In this document: positions 1 through 8,882 of the stretch, in pieces
Position numbering within the stretch: the stretch's first letter is position 1
How the letters are laid out: each line of letters starts with the position of its first letter
NCBI GenBank assembly: GCA_964637565.1
Contig: CAZWTY010000005.1
Span: 1-64,000 of the forward strand
DNA: 64,000 nt
DNA from: DYJE01 sp964637565
Lineage (GTDB): Bacteria; Desulfobacterota; Desulfobacteria; Desulfobacterales; Desulfolunaceae
Direction: 5' to 3'
The notes under the pieces: generated by a model
What the model was told of the DNA's origin: nothing
Databases searched by the model: none
What the model saw: only the letters and a program-made list of their open reading frames with translations
Position numbers and translations under genes: made by a program

Positions 1-443
1 CCCGGGTGGAAGAGATCGACCGTCTGCTTGGGCTGGAACTCGGGGCCGACGACTACGTGTGCAAGCCTTTCAGCTTCAGGGAGGTCGTTGCCAGGGTCAA
101 GGCGGTGCTCCGGCGGGTTAGACAGGATAAAAACATCCGGGCGGATAAGGCCGTGATCCTTGACAGGGCAATGTACAGAGCCGAAATTTTAGGAAAAAAC
201 CTGGATCTTACCGCCATCGAGTTCAATCTTCTCGAAACCATGGCGGGAAGTCCGGGCCGGATTTTCAGCCGTGACAAGCTGATGGATGTGATCTACCCCG
301 ATGGCCGGGTGGTCAGCGACAGGACCATCGACAGCCATGTCAGCAAACTTCGGAGAAAAATCCAGGATCTCATTCCCGACCGGGAGATCCTTGTCTCCGT
401 CTACAGCGTGGGCTACAAATTCGAACCTCCCGCAATCGACTGA
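1..443 (+). CDS. BaeR-like OmpR-family response regulator, 3' part
   Basis: C-terminal 147 codons of a two-component regulator whose start lies before the window. The visible part has the end of a receiver domain (GADDYVCKPFS, with the conserved Lys-Pro switch near its end) followed by an OmpR/PhoB winged helix (DLTAIEFNLLETM, then RTIDSHVSKLRRKI). The linker and the RVVSDRTIDSHVSKLRRKI region resemble Enterobacterial BaeR more than PhoB or CpxR, so an envelope-stress or efflux role is a reasonable inference. Its partner kinase would lie upstream and is not visible. The phospho-acceptor Asp is outside the window. Confidence 0.9.
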   Translation, partial: RVEEIDRLLGLELGADDYVCKPFSFREVVARVKAVLRRVRQDKNIRADKAVILDRAMYRAEILGKNLDLTAIEFNLLETMAGSPGRIFSRDKLMDVIYPDGRVVSDRTIDSHVSKLRRKIQDLIPDREILVSVYSVGYKFEPPAID

Positions 444-453
444 CCTCATGTTA

Positions 454-518
454 ATCGCTATCGGTATCGGGTTCGATCGTCAGAATATTTCGATAGCGAT
501 CCCGATCCCGATACCGAT
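454..518. repeat. Nested inverted repeats built from CGATAC/CGATAG words
   Basis: Just after the regulator stop codon, ATCGCTATCG (454-463) is exactly complementary to CGATAGCGAT (491-500), and ATCGGTATCGGG (460-471) is exactly complementary to CCCGATACCGAT (507-518). The two pairings overlap on the left arm and so are mutually exclusive. There is no U-tract, so it is not a standard terminator. The rest of the 276-nt spacer up to the bacterioferritin gene shows nothing else I can name. Confidence 0.6.
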
Positions 519-719
519 GGTTAAGATCCCTGACACAAGTATGTGAACGGTCTTGATTTTGGCCGGATGTGTCGTTATATTTGTTGAACTGTTGACGATC
601 CGGCCTTGCACCACGGATTGGCAGTCCAGTCAGTACCATCTTTACATTGAAATCCATCAGACCCTGGAAATGAAACCAAGGGTGACCGACGACCATTTTA
701 ACCACTCAAGGAGGCTGTC

Positions 720-1256
720 ATGTCAAAAGCGGACAGGGAAGAACGAAAAAAGAAAGTGATCGACGTGTTGAACGAGGCCCGGGCCATGGAACTTCAGGCC
801 ATCCACCAGTACATGAACCAGCATTTCAACATGGATGACAAGGATTACGGGGAACTGGCCGTGAAACTGAAACTCATCGCCATCGATGAAATGCGTCATT
901 CCGAACAGTTCGCCGAAAGAATCAAGGAACTGGGCGGAGAACCCACCGCTGATCCGGCCGGGCCCATCCAGAAACGCCAGGATGTGGAGGTTATCTATCC
1001 TTTCGACGCCGAGCTGGAAGACGACACCGTGGACACCTACAACCGTTTTCTAAAGGTCTGCCAGGAAAACGGAGACAGCATCACCGCCAAACTGTTTGAA
1101 ACCATTATCGAAGAAGAGCAGCTTCACTACAACTACTTCAGCAATGTGGCCGAACATATCACCAACCTGGGCAACACCTACCTGGCCAATATCGCGGGTA
1201 CCCCCTCTGCCACCGGCCTCGCTCCCAGCGGGTTTGTGGTAAGCAACCAGGGCTGA
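720..1256 (+). CDS. bfr: Bacterioferritin-like ferroxidase
   Basis: 178-residue four-helix ferritin-like protein that would oxidise Fe(II) and store iron in a cytoplasmic shell. The di-iron ligands are recognisable: Glu24, the E57-M58-R59-H60 motif and E133-x-x-H136. Met58 sits where bacterioferritin has its haem-binding methionine, which favours Bfr over plain ferritin. The C-terminal tail of about 25 residues (Gly/Ala/Ser-rich) extends past the usual 160. A GGAGG-like site (AAGGAGG) precedes the ATG. In an anaerobe this is a typical oxygen-defence and iron-reserve protein. The gene stands alone with no visible Bfd partner. Confidence 0.9.
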   Translation: MSKADREERKKKVIDVLNEARAMELQAIHQYMNQHFNMDDKDYGELAVKLKLIAIDEMRHSEQFAERIKELGGEPTADPAGPIQKRQDVEVIYPFDAELEDDTVDTYNRFLKVCQENGDSITAKLFETIIEEEQLHYNYFSNVAEHITNLGNTYLANIAGTPSATGLAPSGFVVSNQG

Positions 1257-1465
1257 TTCTTTTCGGGTCGTTCACCTCTTCCGGGGTGAACGGCTTTTTC
1301 TTGCGGCACTCTTCCCCGGTCACTCCCCCTTGTTTCTTCTTTCCCCATGTATCTTTACAGATGATGTTTTGGTTTTGATTTTTTCGTGAGAACTGGTATG
1401 ACAGCAAAAAAACTGTCTGCACTGGCTTGTTGTCCAAAAAACATTTCTCGGGAGGATACGTAAAG

Positions 1466-2266
1466 ATGATCACCGTTGGCAAAGCCATCCGTATGGAAAG
1501 AATCATGAACAGAAACACAGGCAAAACTGTGATCGTGCCCATGGACCATGGAGCCACCGTGGGCCCCATCGACGGCCTGATCGATATATCGAAGGCGGTT
1601 GATCAGGTGGCTGAAGGCGGGGCCAACGCGGTGATCGGTCATATCGGCCTTCCCATGTACGGCCATCGGCACCAGGGCAAGGACATCGGTCTTGTGCTTC
1701 ATCTCTCGGCATCCACCATGCTTTCCACCCGCCCCAACAGGAAGGTCCTTGTGAACACCGTGGAAAACGCCCTGAGAATGGGAGCCGACGGGGTTTCTGT
1801 CCATGTGAACATCGGGGACGACGACGAGGCGGACATGCTGAAAGACCTTGGGCGGATTGCGGTGGAATGCAGCTACTGGGGCATGCCCCTGATCGCCATG
1901 ATGTATCCCCGGGGTCCCAAAATTCAGGATGAACGGGCCCTGGACGTGGTCAAGGTGGCCGCCCGGGTGGGAGCCGAACTGGGAGCCGACTTCGTGAAAA
2001 CCAACTACACCGGAGATCCCGAATCCTTCCGGAAAGTGGTGGAAGGCTGTCCCGCGCCGGTTCTTATCGCCGGGGGAAGCAAACTCAGCACCCGTGAGAT
2101 GTTCGACATGATCGAGGGGGCCATGAAAGCCGGAGCCAGGGGGCTTTCCATCGGGCGGAACGTGTTTCAGCACAAGAATCCGTCCCTGTTCGTCAAGGCC
2201 GCCTGTGCCATTGTCCATGACGGCATGAGCGCCGATGAAGCCATGGACATGCTGAACCGGGGATGA
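1466..2266 (+). CDS. DhnA-type class I aldolase / ADH synthase
   Basis: 266-residue TIM-barrel aldolase of the archaeal class I FBA / 2-amino-3,7-dideoxy-threo-hept-6-ulosonate synthase family. Visible motifs are VPMDHGATVGP near residue 20, GADFVKTNYTGD (Schiff-base lysine) near residue 175, PAPVLIAGGSK and GLSIGRNVFQ. The wording around the lysine (TGDPESF, VVEGCPAPV) is closer to the archaeal-type aromatic synthase than to fructose-bisphosphate aldolase, so it may make the shikimate-pathway precursor. That choice is inference. ATG at 1466 is chosen because GGAGG lies 11 nt upstream; in-frame codons further upstream lack a site. The stop overlaps the next start by 4 nt. Confidence 0.8.
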   Translation: MITVGKAIRMERIMNRNTGKTVIVPMDHGATVGPIDGLIDISKAVDQVAEGGANAVIGHIGLPMYGHRHQGKDIGLVLHLSASTMLSTRPNRKVLVNTVENALRMGADGVSVHVNIGDDDEADMLKDLGRIAVECSYWGMPLIAMMYPRGPKIQDERALDVVKVAARVGAELGADFVKTNYTGDPESFRKVVEGCPAPVLIAGGSKLSTREMFDMIEGAMKAGARGLSIGRNVFQHKNPSLFVKAACAIVHDGMSADEAMDMLNRG

Positions 2267-3159
2267 TCATCGTGATGGAACGCCTCGTTTCCGGCCTTAT
2301 AGCCATGGCCCTTCGTCTTGTCGGCTCTCTTCCGGGCCCCGTGATGCTGCGGGTTTCCTCGTTTATCGGAGACCTGTGGTTCGCCGTGGACCGCCGCCAC
2401 CGGACCGTGGCCATGGACAACCTGAAACGGGCGTTCAAGGACGAACTGGAGCCGGCTGAGATCAAAGGCCTTGCCAGGGAAAATTTCAGGCAGCTGGCCC
2501 GGCTCGTGTTCGAGATCGGCTGGACCCTGACCCTTGAAAAAAGAGACCTTCCCCGCCATGTGCGCCTGGAGGGTCTGGAACACGTCCACCGGGCGTTTGC
2601 ACGAAAAAAAGGGGTGCTGTTCCTGACAGCCCACATGGGGAGCTGGGAGCTTCTCACCCTGGTTCCGGGGCTTATCCCCTACACGGTTCACGATATCTAC
2701 CGTCCCCTTGATTTCCCGCCCCTGGAGCGGCTGTTCGTGGGTTTCAGGACACGTTTCGGCCTGAAGCTGATCGCCAAGGAAGGGGCCATCCGGAAAATGC
2801 TGAAGGCCCTGGCCCGGAACGAGGGCGTGGCCATCCCCCTGGATCAGAGTGTCAGGGCAAGAGACGGGGTGTTTGTGGATTTTTTCGGCGAACCCACCTG
2901 TACCAGCAAAGGCTTCGGTTATATCGCCATGCGTACCGGAGTTCCGGTGGTTCCCGTGTTTATGATCCGGGAAAAGGGACGGTATGTCGTCATTTTCGGA
3001 AAAAGGATTCCCCTTTTTTCCACGGGAGATACCCAGAAAGATCTGGTGTTGAACACCACGGCCTACAACAGGGCCATCGAGGCGATCATCCGGCGCTACC
3101 CCAGCCAGTGGTTCTGGGTTCACAACCGGTGGAAGACCAGGGTGCCGGCCGATTCTTGA
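2263..3159 (+). CDS. LpxL/HtrB-like lysophospholipid or lipid A acyltransferase
   Basis: 298 residues. The N-terminus is hydrophobic and probably membrane-anchored. The acyltransferase signature HMGSWE (H124-x4-E129) is present, followed by blocks resembling the LpxL family (DQSVRARDGVFVDFFG, TGVPVVPVF, and YPSQWFWVHNRWK at the C-terminus). Such enzymes add secondary acyl chains to Kdo-lipid A on the inner face of the inner membrane. The ATGA overlap with the aldolase gene implies translational coupling, although the two functions are not obviously related. I cannot tell the acyl-chain preference or laurate versus myristate type. Confidence 0.85.
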   Translation: MIIVMERLVSGLIAMALRLVGSLPGPVMLRVSSFIGDLWFAVDRRHRTVAMDNLKRAFKDELEPAEIKGLARENFRQLARLVFEIGWTLTLEKRDLPRHVRLEGLEHVHRAFARKKGVLFLTAHMGSWELLTLVPGLIPYTVHDIYRPLDFPPLERLFVGFRTRFGLKLIAKEGAIRKMLKALARNEGVAIPLDQSVRARDGVFVDFFGEPTCTSKGFGYIAMRTGVPVVPVFMIREKGRYVVIFGKRIPLFSTGDTQKDLVLNTTAYNRAIEAIIRRYPSQWFWVHNRWKTRVPADS

Positions 3160-3446
3160 GAGAGAGTTCCGCCGAAAGCACCATCAATTCCGCCCGGATA
3201 CCACCCGAAACATGGGCATCAAATTCATGGACAATGACGGACTTTTGGGTTATGGTTTGGTCGTTTCGTTTTTGAAAACCGCAGAATATTTAAAAGCTTG
3301 AATTATTTAAAATAGTTATTGAAACCATTGAGCCTCGATGATCTTTTTTCCCAGGTTGAACGTATCGTTTTTGACAATCCCCCTACAGAAAAGAACGTTG
3401 AAAGGCTGATATCGGTTCTCCCATCCAATGTTGGAGCGTGATACCC
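3160..3446. other. Intergenic spacer before the polysaccharide export genes
   Basis: About 290 nt with no convincing gene. The middle (3270-3330) is AT-rich and the most likely promoter area for the downstream pair, but I see no clear -35/-10 pair and no terminator hairpin for the preceding acyltransferase gene. Confidence 0.4.
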
Positions 3447-4775
3447 ATGACCCAGGCAGTCCATGAGCGGCCGAACGATGAATATGACGATGAAATCGAT
3501 CTGGTGGCCCTTTTTCTTGTCATCTGGAGTTACAGAAAACTGATCGCCTCGGTGATTCTGTGTTTCGTCCTTCTTGTCATCGTTCTTACAATGAACAAAA
3601 CGAGAACGTTCACAGCCACCACCAGCATCATCAACATGGTGGACAACAGCCGGGTGATCAAGAATGTGCAGAGTTTCGATTTTTCAACCGAAGTCCAGTC
3701 TCCGCGAAACAGCATTCTTCTGGCCATTCTTGAAAGCGATACCCTGACGGAAAAGGTGGTCCGGAAAGCCGGCCTCCTGCCCTTTCTCTACCCTGACAAA
3801 TGGGATCCGGAAAAAAAAGAATGGCGTCTGAAGTTCGATGAAAAAGCCCCCACGCTCAAAGAAGCTGTGGTTCTGATGAAAAGAAAGCGGATGGTGAAGA
3901 TCAAGTCCTCGGACAACGATCCCACCATCACCCTCAGCGTCACCACCCGGGATGCGGAAATGTCGGCGAAAATCGCCAACACATTTACCCGTGAACTGGA
4001 AGAATACCTGAAGGTCAACTCCTTTTCCACGGTCCAGAAAAGCCGGATCTTCCTCGAAGGGAAGTTGAAGGAAGCCGAAAAACAGCTTGAAATCCTTAAG
4101 AAAAGACTGGCCGATTTCCAGGCAAAAAACGCGGTGTTCGATCTGGAGCAGCAGGCGTCGGCCAGCATGGCGGCCTACAACGAACTGGCCCTTCAGCTGA
4201 ACCAGAAGGAAACGGAACTGGAGTATATCCTGAGCATCTCCTCTCCCATCAACCCCAGGGTCCAGAACCTTCGAAGCCAGATCGCCGCCATCAATAAGAA
4301 AATGCAGGGGATCAAAAGCAGCGGGGGAGTGATCGAGGTGGGGAGCGAGGACGGTGGGCGGGGCCAGAGCTTTCTGCCATTGAACCGGATATCCACCCTG
4401 CGCATGCAGATGAACAAGCTCACCCACGACATCGAAACCCAGCAGAACACCTACGATCTTCTGGTGGATTCCTATGAAAAAATCACGATCCAGGAGGCCA
4501 AGGAGAAAATTTTCGTCACCATCCTTGACCAGGCCCAGGTTCCTGTCAGGCCCGACAGCCGCAAAACCCTGATGAAACTTTTTCTCGCGGTGTTCGGAGG
4601 CGGGTTTCTGGGAATCTGCCTGGCCTTTGTCCTTGAATTCATGAAAAAGAACATGGAAGTCCGGCTTGGTGACAACGATCAGCCTGTCATCCCGGTTGCG
4701 GTTAACGAACCGTTTGTGGCGGTCTGTCTTCCAGACGGAACGTCCAGTGGTCAGGACCATCCTGAAAAAAAATGA
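3447..4775 (+). CDS. Wzz-like polysaccharide chain-length determinant (PCP)
   Basis: 442-residue inner-membrane co-polymerase without a fused tyrosine kinase. The acidic N-terminus is followed by a membrane helix (about residues 27-48), a long periplasmic coiled-coil region (roughly 190-350), and a second helix near 375-400 preceded by the typical proline-containing segment (AQVPVRPDSRK). It controls the length of a surface polysaccharide made by Wzy-type polymerisation or links synthesis to export. ATG 3447 is preferred to GTG 3438 because GGAG at 3433-3436 is correctly spaced only for the ATG. It overlaps the exporter gene closely. Confidence 0.88.
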   Translation: MTQAVHERPNDEYDDEIDLVALFLVIWSYRKLIASVILCFVLLVIVLTMNKTRTFTATTSIINMVDNSRVIKNVQSFDFSTEVQSPRNSILLAILESDTLTEKVVRKAGLLPFLYPDKWDPEKKEWRLKFDEKAPTLKEAVVLMKRKRMVKIKSSDNDPTITLSVTTRDAEMSAKIANTFTRELEEYLKVNSFSTVQKSRIFLEGKLKEAEKQLEILKKRLADFQAKNAVFDLEQQASASMAAYNELALQLNQKETELEYILSISSPINPRVQNLRSQIAAINKKMQGIKSSGGVIEVGSEDGGRGQSFLPLNRISTLRMQMNKLTHDIETQQNTYDLLVDSYEKITIQEAKEKIFVTILDQAQVPVRPDSRKTLMKLFLAVFGGGFLGICLAFVLEFMKKNMEVRLGDNDQPVIPVAVNEPFVAVCLPDGTSSGQDHPEKK

Positions 4776-4786
4776 GGTTATGTCAT

Positions 4787-7111
4787 ATGGAAAAACATTC
4801 TGCGTTGAGTCGTGTCCGCTGTTTACTGGTTACAACGCTCTTATTCACCGGGCTTCTGCTTTTTCTCGGGCCCCTGGCCGGTGCGCAAGACAAGCCTGTC
4901 GTTGGCGAAGGCATGGCCGTAAAACCCCGGGAGGTGGAGGAACTCATCGTCAAACCAAAACAGGACAGCCCTGTGGAGGCCTTTTTCAAGAGCTATCTGG
5001 ATTCAGGAGATTACAACCAGTTCGGTTACAATCTCCTGACCCCTGAACGCGGCCAGGTCTTTCAGCCCAGCCAGGTGGGGCCGGATTACGTGATCGGACC
5101 CCAGGATGTGATCCAGGTGAACGTCTGGGGCGGGGCCATCAACGAAATCGCCCGGATGGACGGGGCGGAAAGTGCTAAAAACTACAACGACTACACCCTC
5201 ACCGTGGACGGAAACGGCGCCGTGATTTTTCCGGAGATCGGACGGCTGACGGTGAACGGTCTGACCCTGTACGAACTGCGCCAGATCGTGGCGAAAAAAT
5301 ACAGGGATTACTACAGAAACTGCACCACCAGCGTCACCATCGACAAACCGAGGATGGTCCAGGTGCTGGTGACGGGTAAAGTGAACAAGCCGGGCTACAC
5401 CGAGATTTACGCAGGAAGTTCCCTGTTCGACGCCCTCCTTGCCGCAGGCGGGGTGAACAAACAGGGCAGTCTGCGTGAAATCGTGGTGAAACGGGCCGGA
5501 GGTGGCAAGGAAGAGGTCATCGACCTCTACCAGTTTATCGTGGCCGGGAAAATGGCCATGCTGCCGAAACTGAACTTCAAGGATTCGGTCCATGTGAAAA
5601 ACCTGGGGCCTGTCGTCCTGATGAGGGGCCGGGTCGCCCAGCCGGCCATCTACGAACTGAAAAAAGGGGAGTCCCTCAAGGACCTGATCTCCTTTGCCGG
5701 CGGCGTCCTGCCCGACTGCGAAAAGAAACATGTGGAAATGATCCGGTTTGACGACGGCAACCGGAAGATCCTCAACATCGACGGAACCCGGGAAATCGTG
5801 GAAGTCAAGGACGGGGACATTGTCACGTTCCTCAAGCAGAACGCCATGATCAAGGATTCAGTGGTGCTGAAGGGAGATGTTTACGTTCCAAAGACTTTCG
5901 CCTGGCGCAAAGATTTTTACCTGAAGGACATCATTAAGGACATATCGATGTTCAAACCTGAAACGTCCCTGGAATACGCGGAAATTCAGCGCTATAACGA
6001 AGCGAGCCTTGAACGGACCATTATTTCTTTTTCTCCGGCAGCCATCCTTGAAAGCAAGAACAGGGATTCGGCCGACGCCATGATCCAGCTTCAGCCTTAC
6101 GACGAGGTTGTGATTTATTCGAAAAACGAACTCCGGGAAAAACCCATGGTGTCCATTTCCGGAGGTGTCATGAAACCGGGGAAGTACAACTGGATCGAGA
6201 AATTCACCCTGAAAAACCTGATCCGTTCGGCCGGCGGTATCCAGAGCATGGCATTCGACGACGGCAAGATCGTCCGCTACACGTACAAGGATAAAAAATG
6301 GGAGACCGCAACCATTGACTTCTCCCTGTCTGAAATCAACCAGAAAGAAACCAGTGACATCGTTCTCGAACCTCTGGACCGGGTGGTGATCAACAGGAAA
6401 TCGGATTTCTCCCAGACCGACTGGAAAGTGTCGATCCAGGGCGAGGTGAACTACCCCGGTGTTTACCCGGTGGGAGTGAAAACCCGGCTCAGCGACGTGA
6501 TCGGTTACGCCGGAAAAACGACGGAAAACGCCGACCTGAGCGGGCTTGTCCTGGTCAGGGCCGAGGCCAAAGGGGTTCAGGAGAAACACCAGAATGTCGC
6601 AGAGGATCTCCTGAAGAAAGACCTGGTCTCCATATCCTCTGAAACCAGGAACGCCTACCTGAGCGAAGAGGAACGGCTTGAAAACAAACAGAGTACCGCC
6701 ATCATCCAGGATTACCTGGGCCGGCTCCAAAGTAAAGGGGTCCAGGGGCGCATGCTGCTCCGGGAAGAGGATCTGGTCAGCCTGGAAACGCTGAAAGGAT
6801 CTCCCTCGGATGTCTATCTTCAGGACGATGACAGCATCGTCATTCCCGAGAGGAAAAACATGGTCACCATCGTGGGAGAAGTGTTCAACCCCACGTCCTA
6901 TCTTTATACCGAAAAAACAGACCTTTCAGACTACCTGGAAAGAGCCGGCGGAGTTTCGGACTACGCGGACCTGAAAGCCGCCTTCGTGGTCCGGACAAAC
7001 GGCACGGTGATCAGTTATTCTCAGAAAGGCCGTCGGTTCAAGAGCCTGGAGATGAAACCCGGGGATGTGGTGATCATTCCGTCCAGGGTTCTCGGGGTTT
7101 CGAAAAGGTAA
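4787..7111 (+). CDS. Wza-like polysaccharide export protein with multiple SLBB domains
   Basis: 774-residue outer-membrane polysaccharide export protein. A signal peptide (hydrophobic LLVTTLLFTGLLLFL core, cut after GAQ) precedes a Poly_export domain (about residues 85-185, YVIGPQDVIQVNVWGG) and several SLBB/beta-grasp repeats marked by G(x)V..PG.Y/F and AGG turns through to the C-terminus. It is much longer than E. coli Wza (about 380 aa), so it belongs to the long multi-SLBB class. ATG 4787 has GAGG 9 nt upstream; an earlier in-frame ATG at 4772 overlaps the Wzz stop. No glycosyltransferases are nearby, so the polymer is unknown. Confidence 0.88.
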   Translation: MEKHSALSRVRCLLVTTLLFTGLLLFLGPLAGAQDKPVVGEGMAVKPREVEELIVKPKQDSPVEAFFKSYLDSGDYNQFGYNLLTPERGQVFQPSQVGPDYVIGPQDVIQVNVWGGAINEIARMDGAESAKNYNDYTLTVDGNGAVIFPEIGRLTVNGLTLYELRQIVAKKYRDYYRNCTTSVTIDKPRMVQVLVTGKVNKPGYTEIYAGSSLFDALLAAGGVNKQGSLREIVVKRAGGGKEEVIDLYQFIVAGKMAMLPKLNFKDSVHVKNLGPVVLMRGRVAQPAIYELKKGESLKDLISFAGGVLPDCEKKHVEMIRFDDGNRKILNIDGTREIVEVKDGDIVTFLKQNAMIKDSVVLKGDVYVPKTFAWRKDFYLKDIIKDISMFKPETSLEYAEIQRYNEASLERTIISFSPAAILESKNRDSADAMIQLQPYDEVVIYSKNELREKPMVSISGGVMKPGKYNWIEKFTLKNLIRSAGGIQSMAFDDGKIVRYTYKDKKWETATIDFSLSEINQKETSDIVLEPLDRVVINRKSDFSQTDWKVSIQGEVNYPGVYPVGVKTRLSDVIGYAGKTTENADLSGLVLVRAEAKGVQEKHQNVAEDLLKKDLVSISSETRNAYLSEEERLENKQSTAIIQDYLGRLQSKGVQGRMLLREEDLVSLETLKGSPSDVYLQDDDSIVIPERKNMVTIVGEVFNPTSYLYTEKTDLSDYLERAGGVSDYADLKAAFVVRTNGTVISYSQKGRRFKSLEMKPGDVVIIPSRVLGVSKR

Positions 7112-7141
7112 GCACGGCGTCTTGAAATCGCTTTCAGTGAG

Positions 7142-7167
7142 GGGCGTGCCATGGCACGCCCTTTTTT
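7142..7167 (+). terminator. Intrinsic terminator of the wzz-wza pair
   Basis: GGGCGTGCCATGGCACGCCC (7142-7161) is a perfect palindrome followed by a run of seven T. It lies between convergent genes and serves the plus-strand export genes. Confidence 0.9.
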
Positions 7168-7195
7168 TGTCGTTTTTTAAGGAGGACCTGGTTAG

Positions 7196-8578
7196 CTACT
7201 TTGACGTAACGTCACCATGTGCCGCGTTCTTCAGTTTTTCCATGTACCCTTTGTTTTCCCTGACCCATTTTTTCATCAGGAGATGACCACCGAGCCTGTA
7301 ACTGACTCGCCAGCCCCTGTTTTTTCTGTAAGCGGTCAGGGCCCGTTTCAAACTGTAGAATCTTTCCATTTCGCGGACAATATTGGCCTGCATGGTATGG
7401 GCCGAACACGCTTTGGGCTGGACCACCACGTGCATGCCATCGTAGTCTGCCCAGTCGTGATGGATCAGACGGTGTTTGTTTTCTTCAAAGGCCCGGGTTC
7501 CGGGAAATGGGGTGATGGAAAAAACCTGGATGGTGTCCATGTCCACTTGGATAGCGTAATCCACGATCTGTTTGGCTGTTTCCGGGCCATCGCCGCTGTC
7601 CACCACGAACATCCCGTGAATCCCGATATCGTGTTTGTGGAGCTGGTCGACGCAGGTCTTGATGGCGTCCATGGGGTGGGCCTTGCCGTATTTTTTCAGG
7701 GTGTCCGGATTGACGGATTCCACGCCCACGTAAACGATCCGGCAGCGTGTCTCCTGCATCAGAGAGAGGAGCTCCGGGTCTGACGCGGCGTTGACGCACA
7801 TCTGGCCTGACCAGCGCAGGGGCACGGCTTTTTGAGCGATCATCTCTTTCAACAGGGCTTTGGTTCTCGCGGGATTGGCGCAGAAATTGTCGTCCCCGAA
7901 ACACACGCTGCGATGCTGCACAGCGCGCAGCTCCGAGATAACCTGGTCGTTGGATTTGAACCGGTATTTTCTTCCGAAAAGCGGGGTGACGCTGCAAAAC
8001 GAACAGTTGTGGGGGCATCCCCGGGATGTGACCACAATGGGCGGGGTCTCGAAACCCGGGTTCCGTCCGGCCAGGCTGAAATCTGGAGAGGGGAGGGATT
8101 CGAAATCGACCACCTCTGCCATACTCCCAATGTCAAAACTGTCCCCCTCATTTTTGAACGCAAGCCCAGGTCGGGGACTGGGCTTCTGTTGACTGGCCAG
8201 GCATTCCACCAGGTCGGGAAACACGGTTTCCCCTTCTCCCCTGACCACATAATCGCAATGGGTCAGGGCTTCTTCGGGCAGGAACGAGACATGGGGGCCT
8301 CCCATGATCACGGTGACTCCTTTCTCCCTCAGGTCGTCGGCCAGGCGGTAGGCTTCACCGATGGTGCTCGACAGGGACCCTATGCCCACGATATCGTATG
8401 TTTCCAGAGATTTTCTTTCTTCGGGGCTTATGGCTGAGATCCAGAGATCGCAGGTGTGACCCCGCTGTTTGAGGATTGCCCCCAGGGTCGGGAGACCGAC
8501 ACGGGGCAGACGGGTTCGGCTGTATACATGGGTTGAATCTGAAACGGCTTCGACCAGGGCGATTCGTAAAGAAGACAT
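7196..8578 (-). CDS. B12-binding-domain radical SAM protein
   Basis: 460 residues. The N-terminal Rossmann-like cobalamin-binding fold (about 1-145, VIMGGPHVSFLPEEAL and VRGEGE) is followed by a radical SAM barrel with the cluster motif CPHNCSFC (CxxxCxxC) near residue 190 and a TPFPGT element near 355. This class includes BchE-, HpnJ- and methyltransferase-like enzymes acting on unactivated carbons. The substrate cannot be read from the sequence. The canonical DxHxxG base-off cobalamin motif is not obvious, as is common in this class. It is a single gene, convergent with the export operon. Confidence 0.82.
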   Translation of the reverse strand: MSSLRIALVEAVSDSTHVYSRTRLPRVGLPTLGAILKQRGHTCDLWISAISPEERKSLETYDIVGIGSLSSTIGEAYRLADDLREKGVTVIMGGPHVSFLPEEALTHCDYVVRGEGETVFPDLVECLASQQKPSPRPGLAFKNEGDSFDIGSMAEVVDFESLPSPDFSLAGRNPGFETPPIVVTSRGCPHNCSFCSVTPLFGRKYRFKSNDQVISELRAVQHRSVCFGDDNFCANPARTKALLKEMIAQKAVPLRWSGQMCVNAASDPELLSLMQETRCRIVYVGVESVNPDTLKKYGKAHPMDAIKTCVDQLHKHDIGIHGMFVVDSGDGPETAKQIVDYAIQVDMDTIQVFSITPFPGTRAFEENKHRLIHHDWADYDGMHVVVQPKACSAHTMQANIVREMERFYSLKRALTAYRKNRGWRVSYRLGGHLLMKKWVRENKGYMEKLKNAAHGDVTSK

Positions 8579-8882
8579 GGAGCCTCATTTTCGGCACACG
8601 GAACCGTGACCGGGTCGTTCAGAAGCGGTTGCCCACTCCACGCCGGCGGATCCGTGCGGGTATCATGTGGATTTCCGCCCTGTCAGATTTCCGTGTTGAA
8701 ATGGGGTGTCCCTTTCTGCCCGTTGTATATGACAGCAGACTCGGGGGCTGGCCATAGGATTCTTCAAATGAAGATGAATAGGGGCTTATGAGAAGAAATG
8801 GCCTATGATTTATGTGTTCTCTTTCTACCCCATGTAAAAAAGGAAAGCAAACGGCATCTCTAAAAAAGAAGGTGAAACGGGG
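8579..8882. other. 304-nt spacer, no gene seen
   Basis: Lies between two minus-strand genes. It should hold the promoter of the radical SAM gene, but I see no clear -35/-10 pair, no strong hairpin and no coding-like reading frame. The marC-proximal end is AT-richer. Confidence 0.35.
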
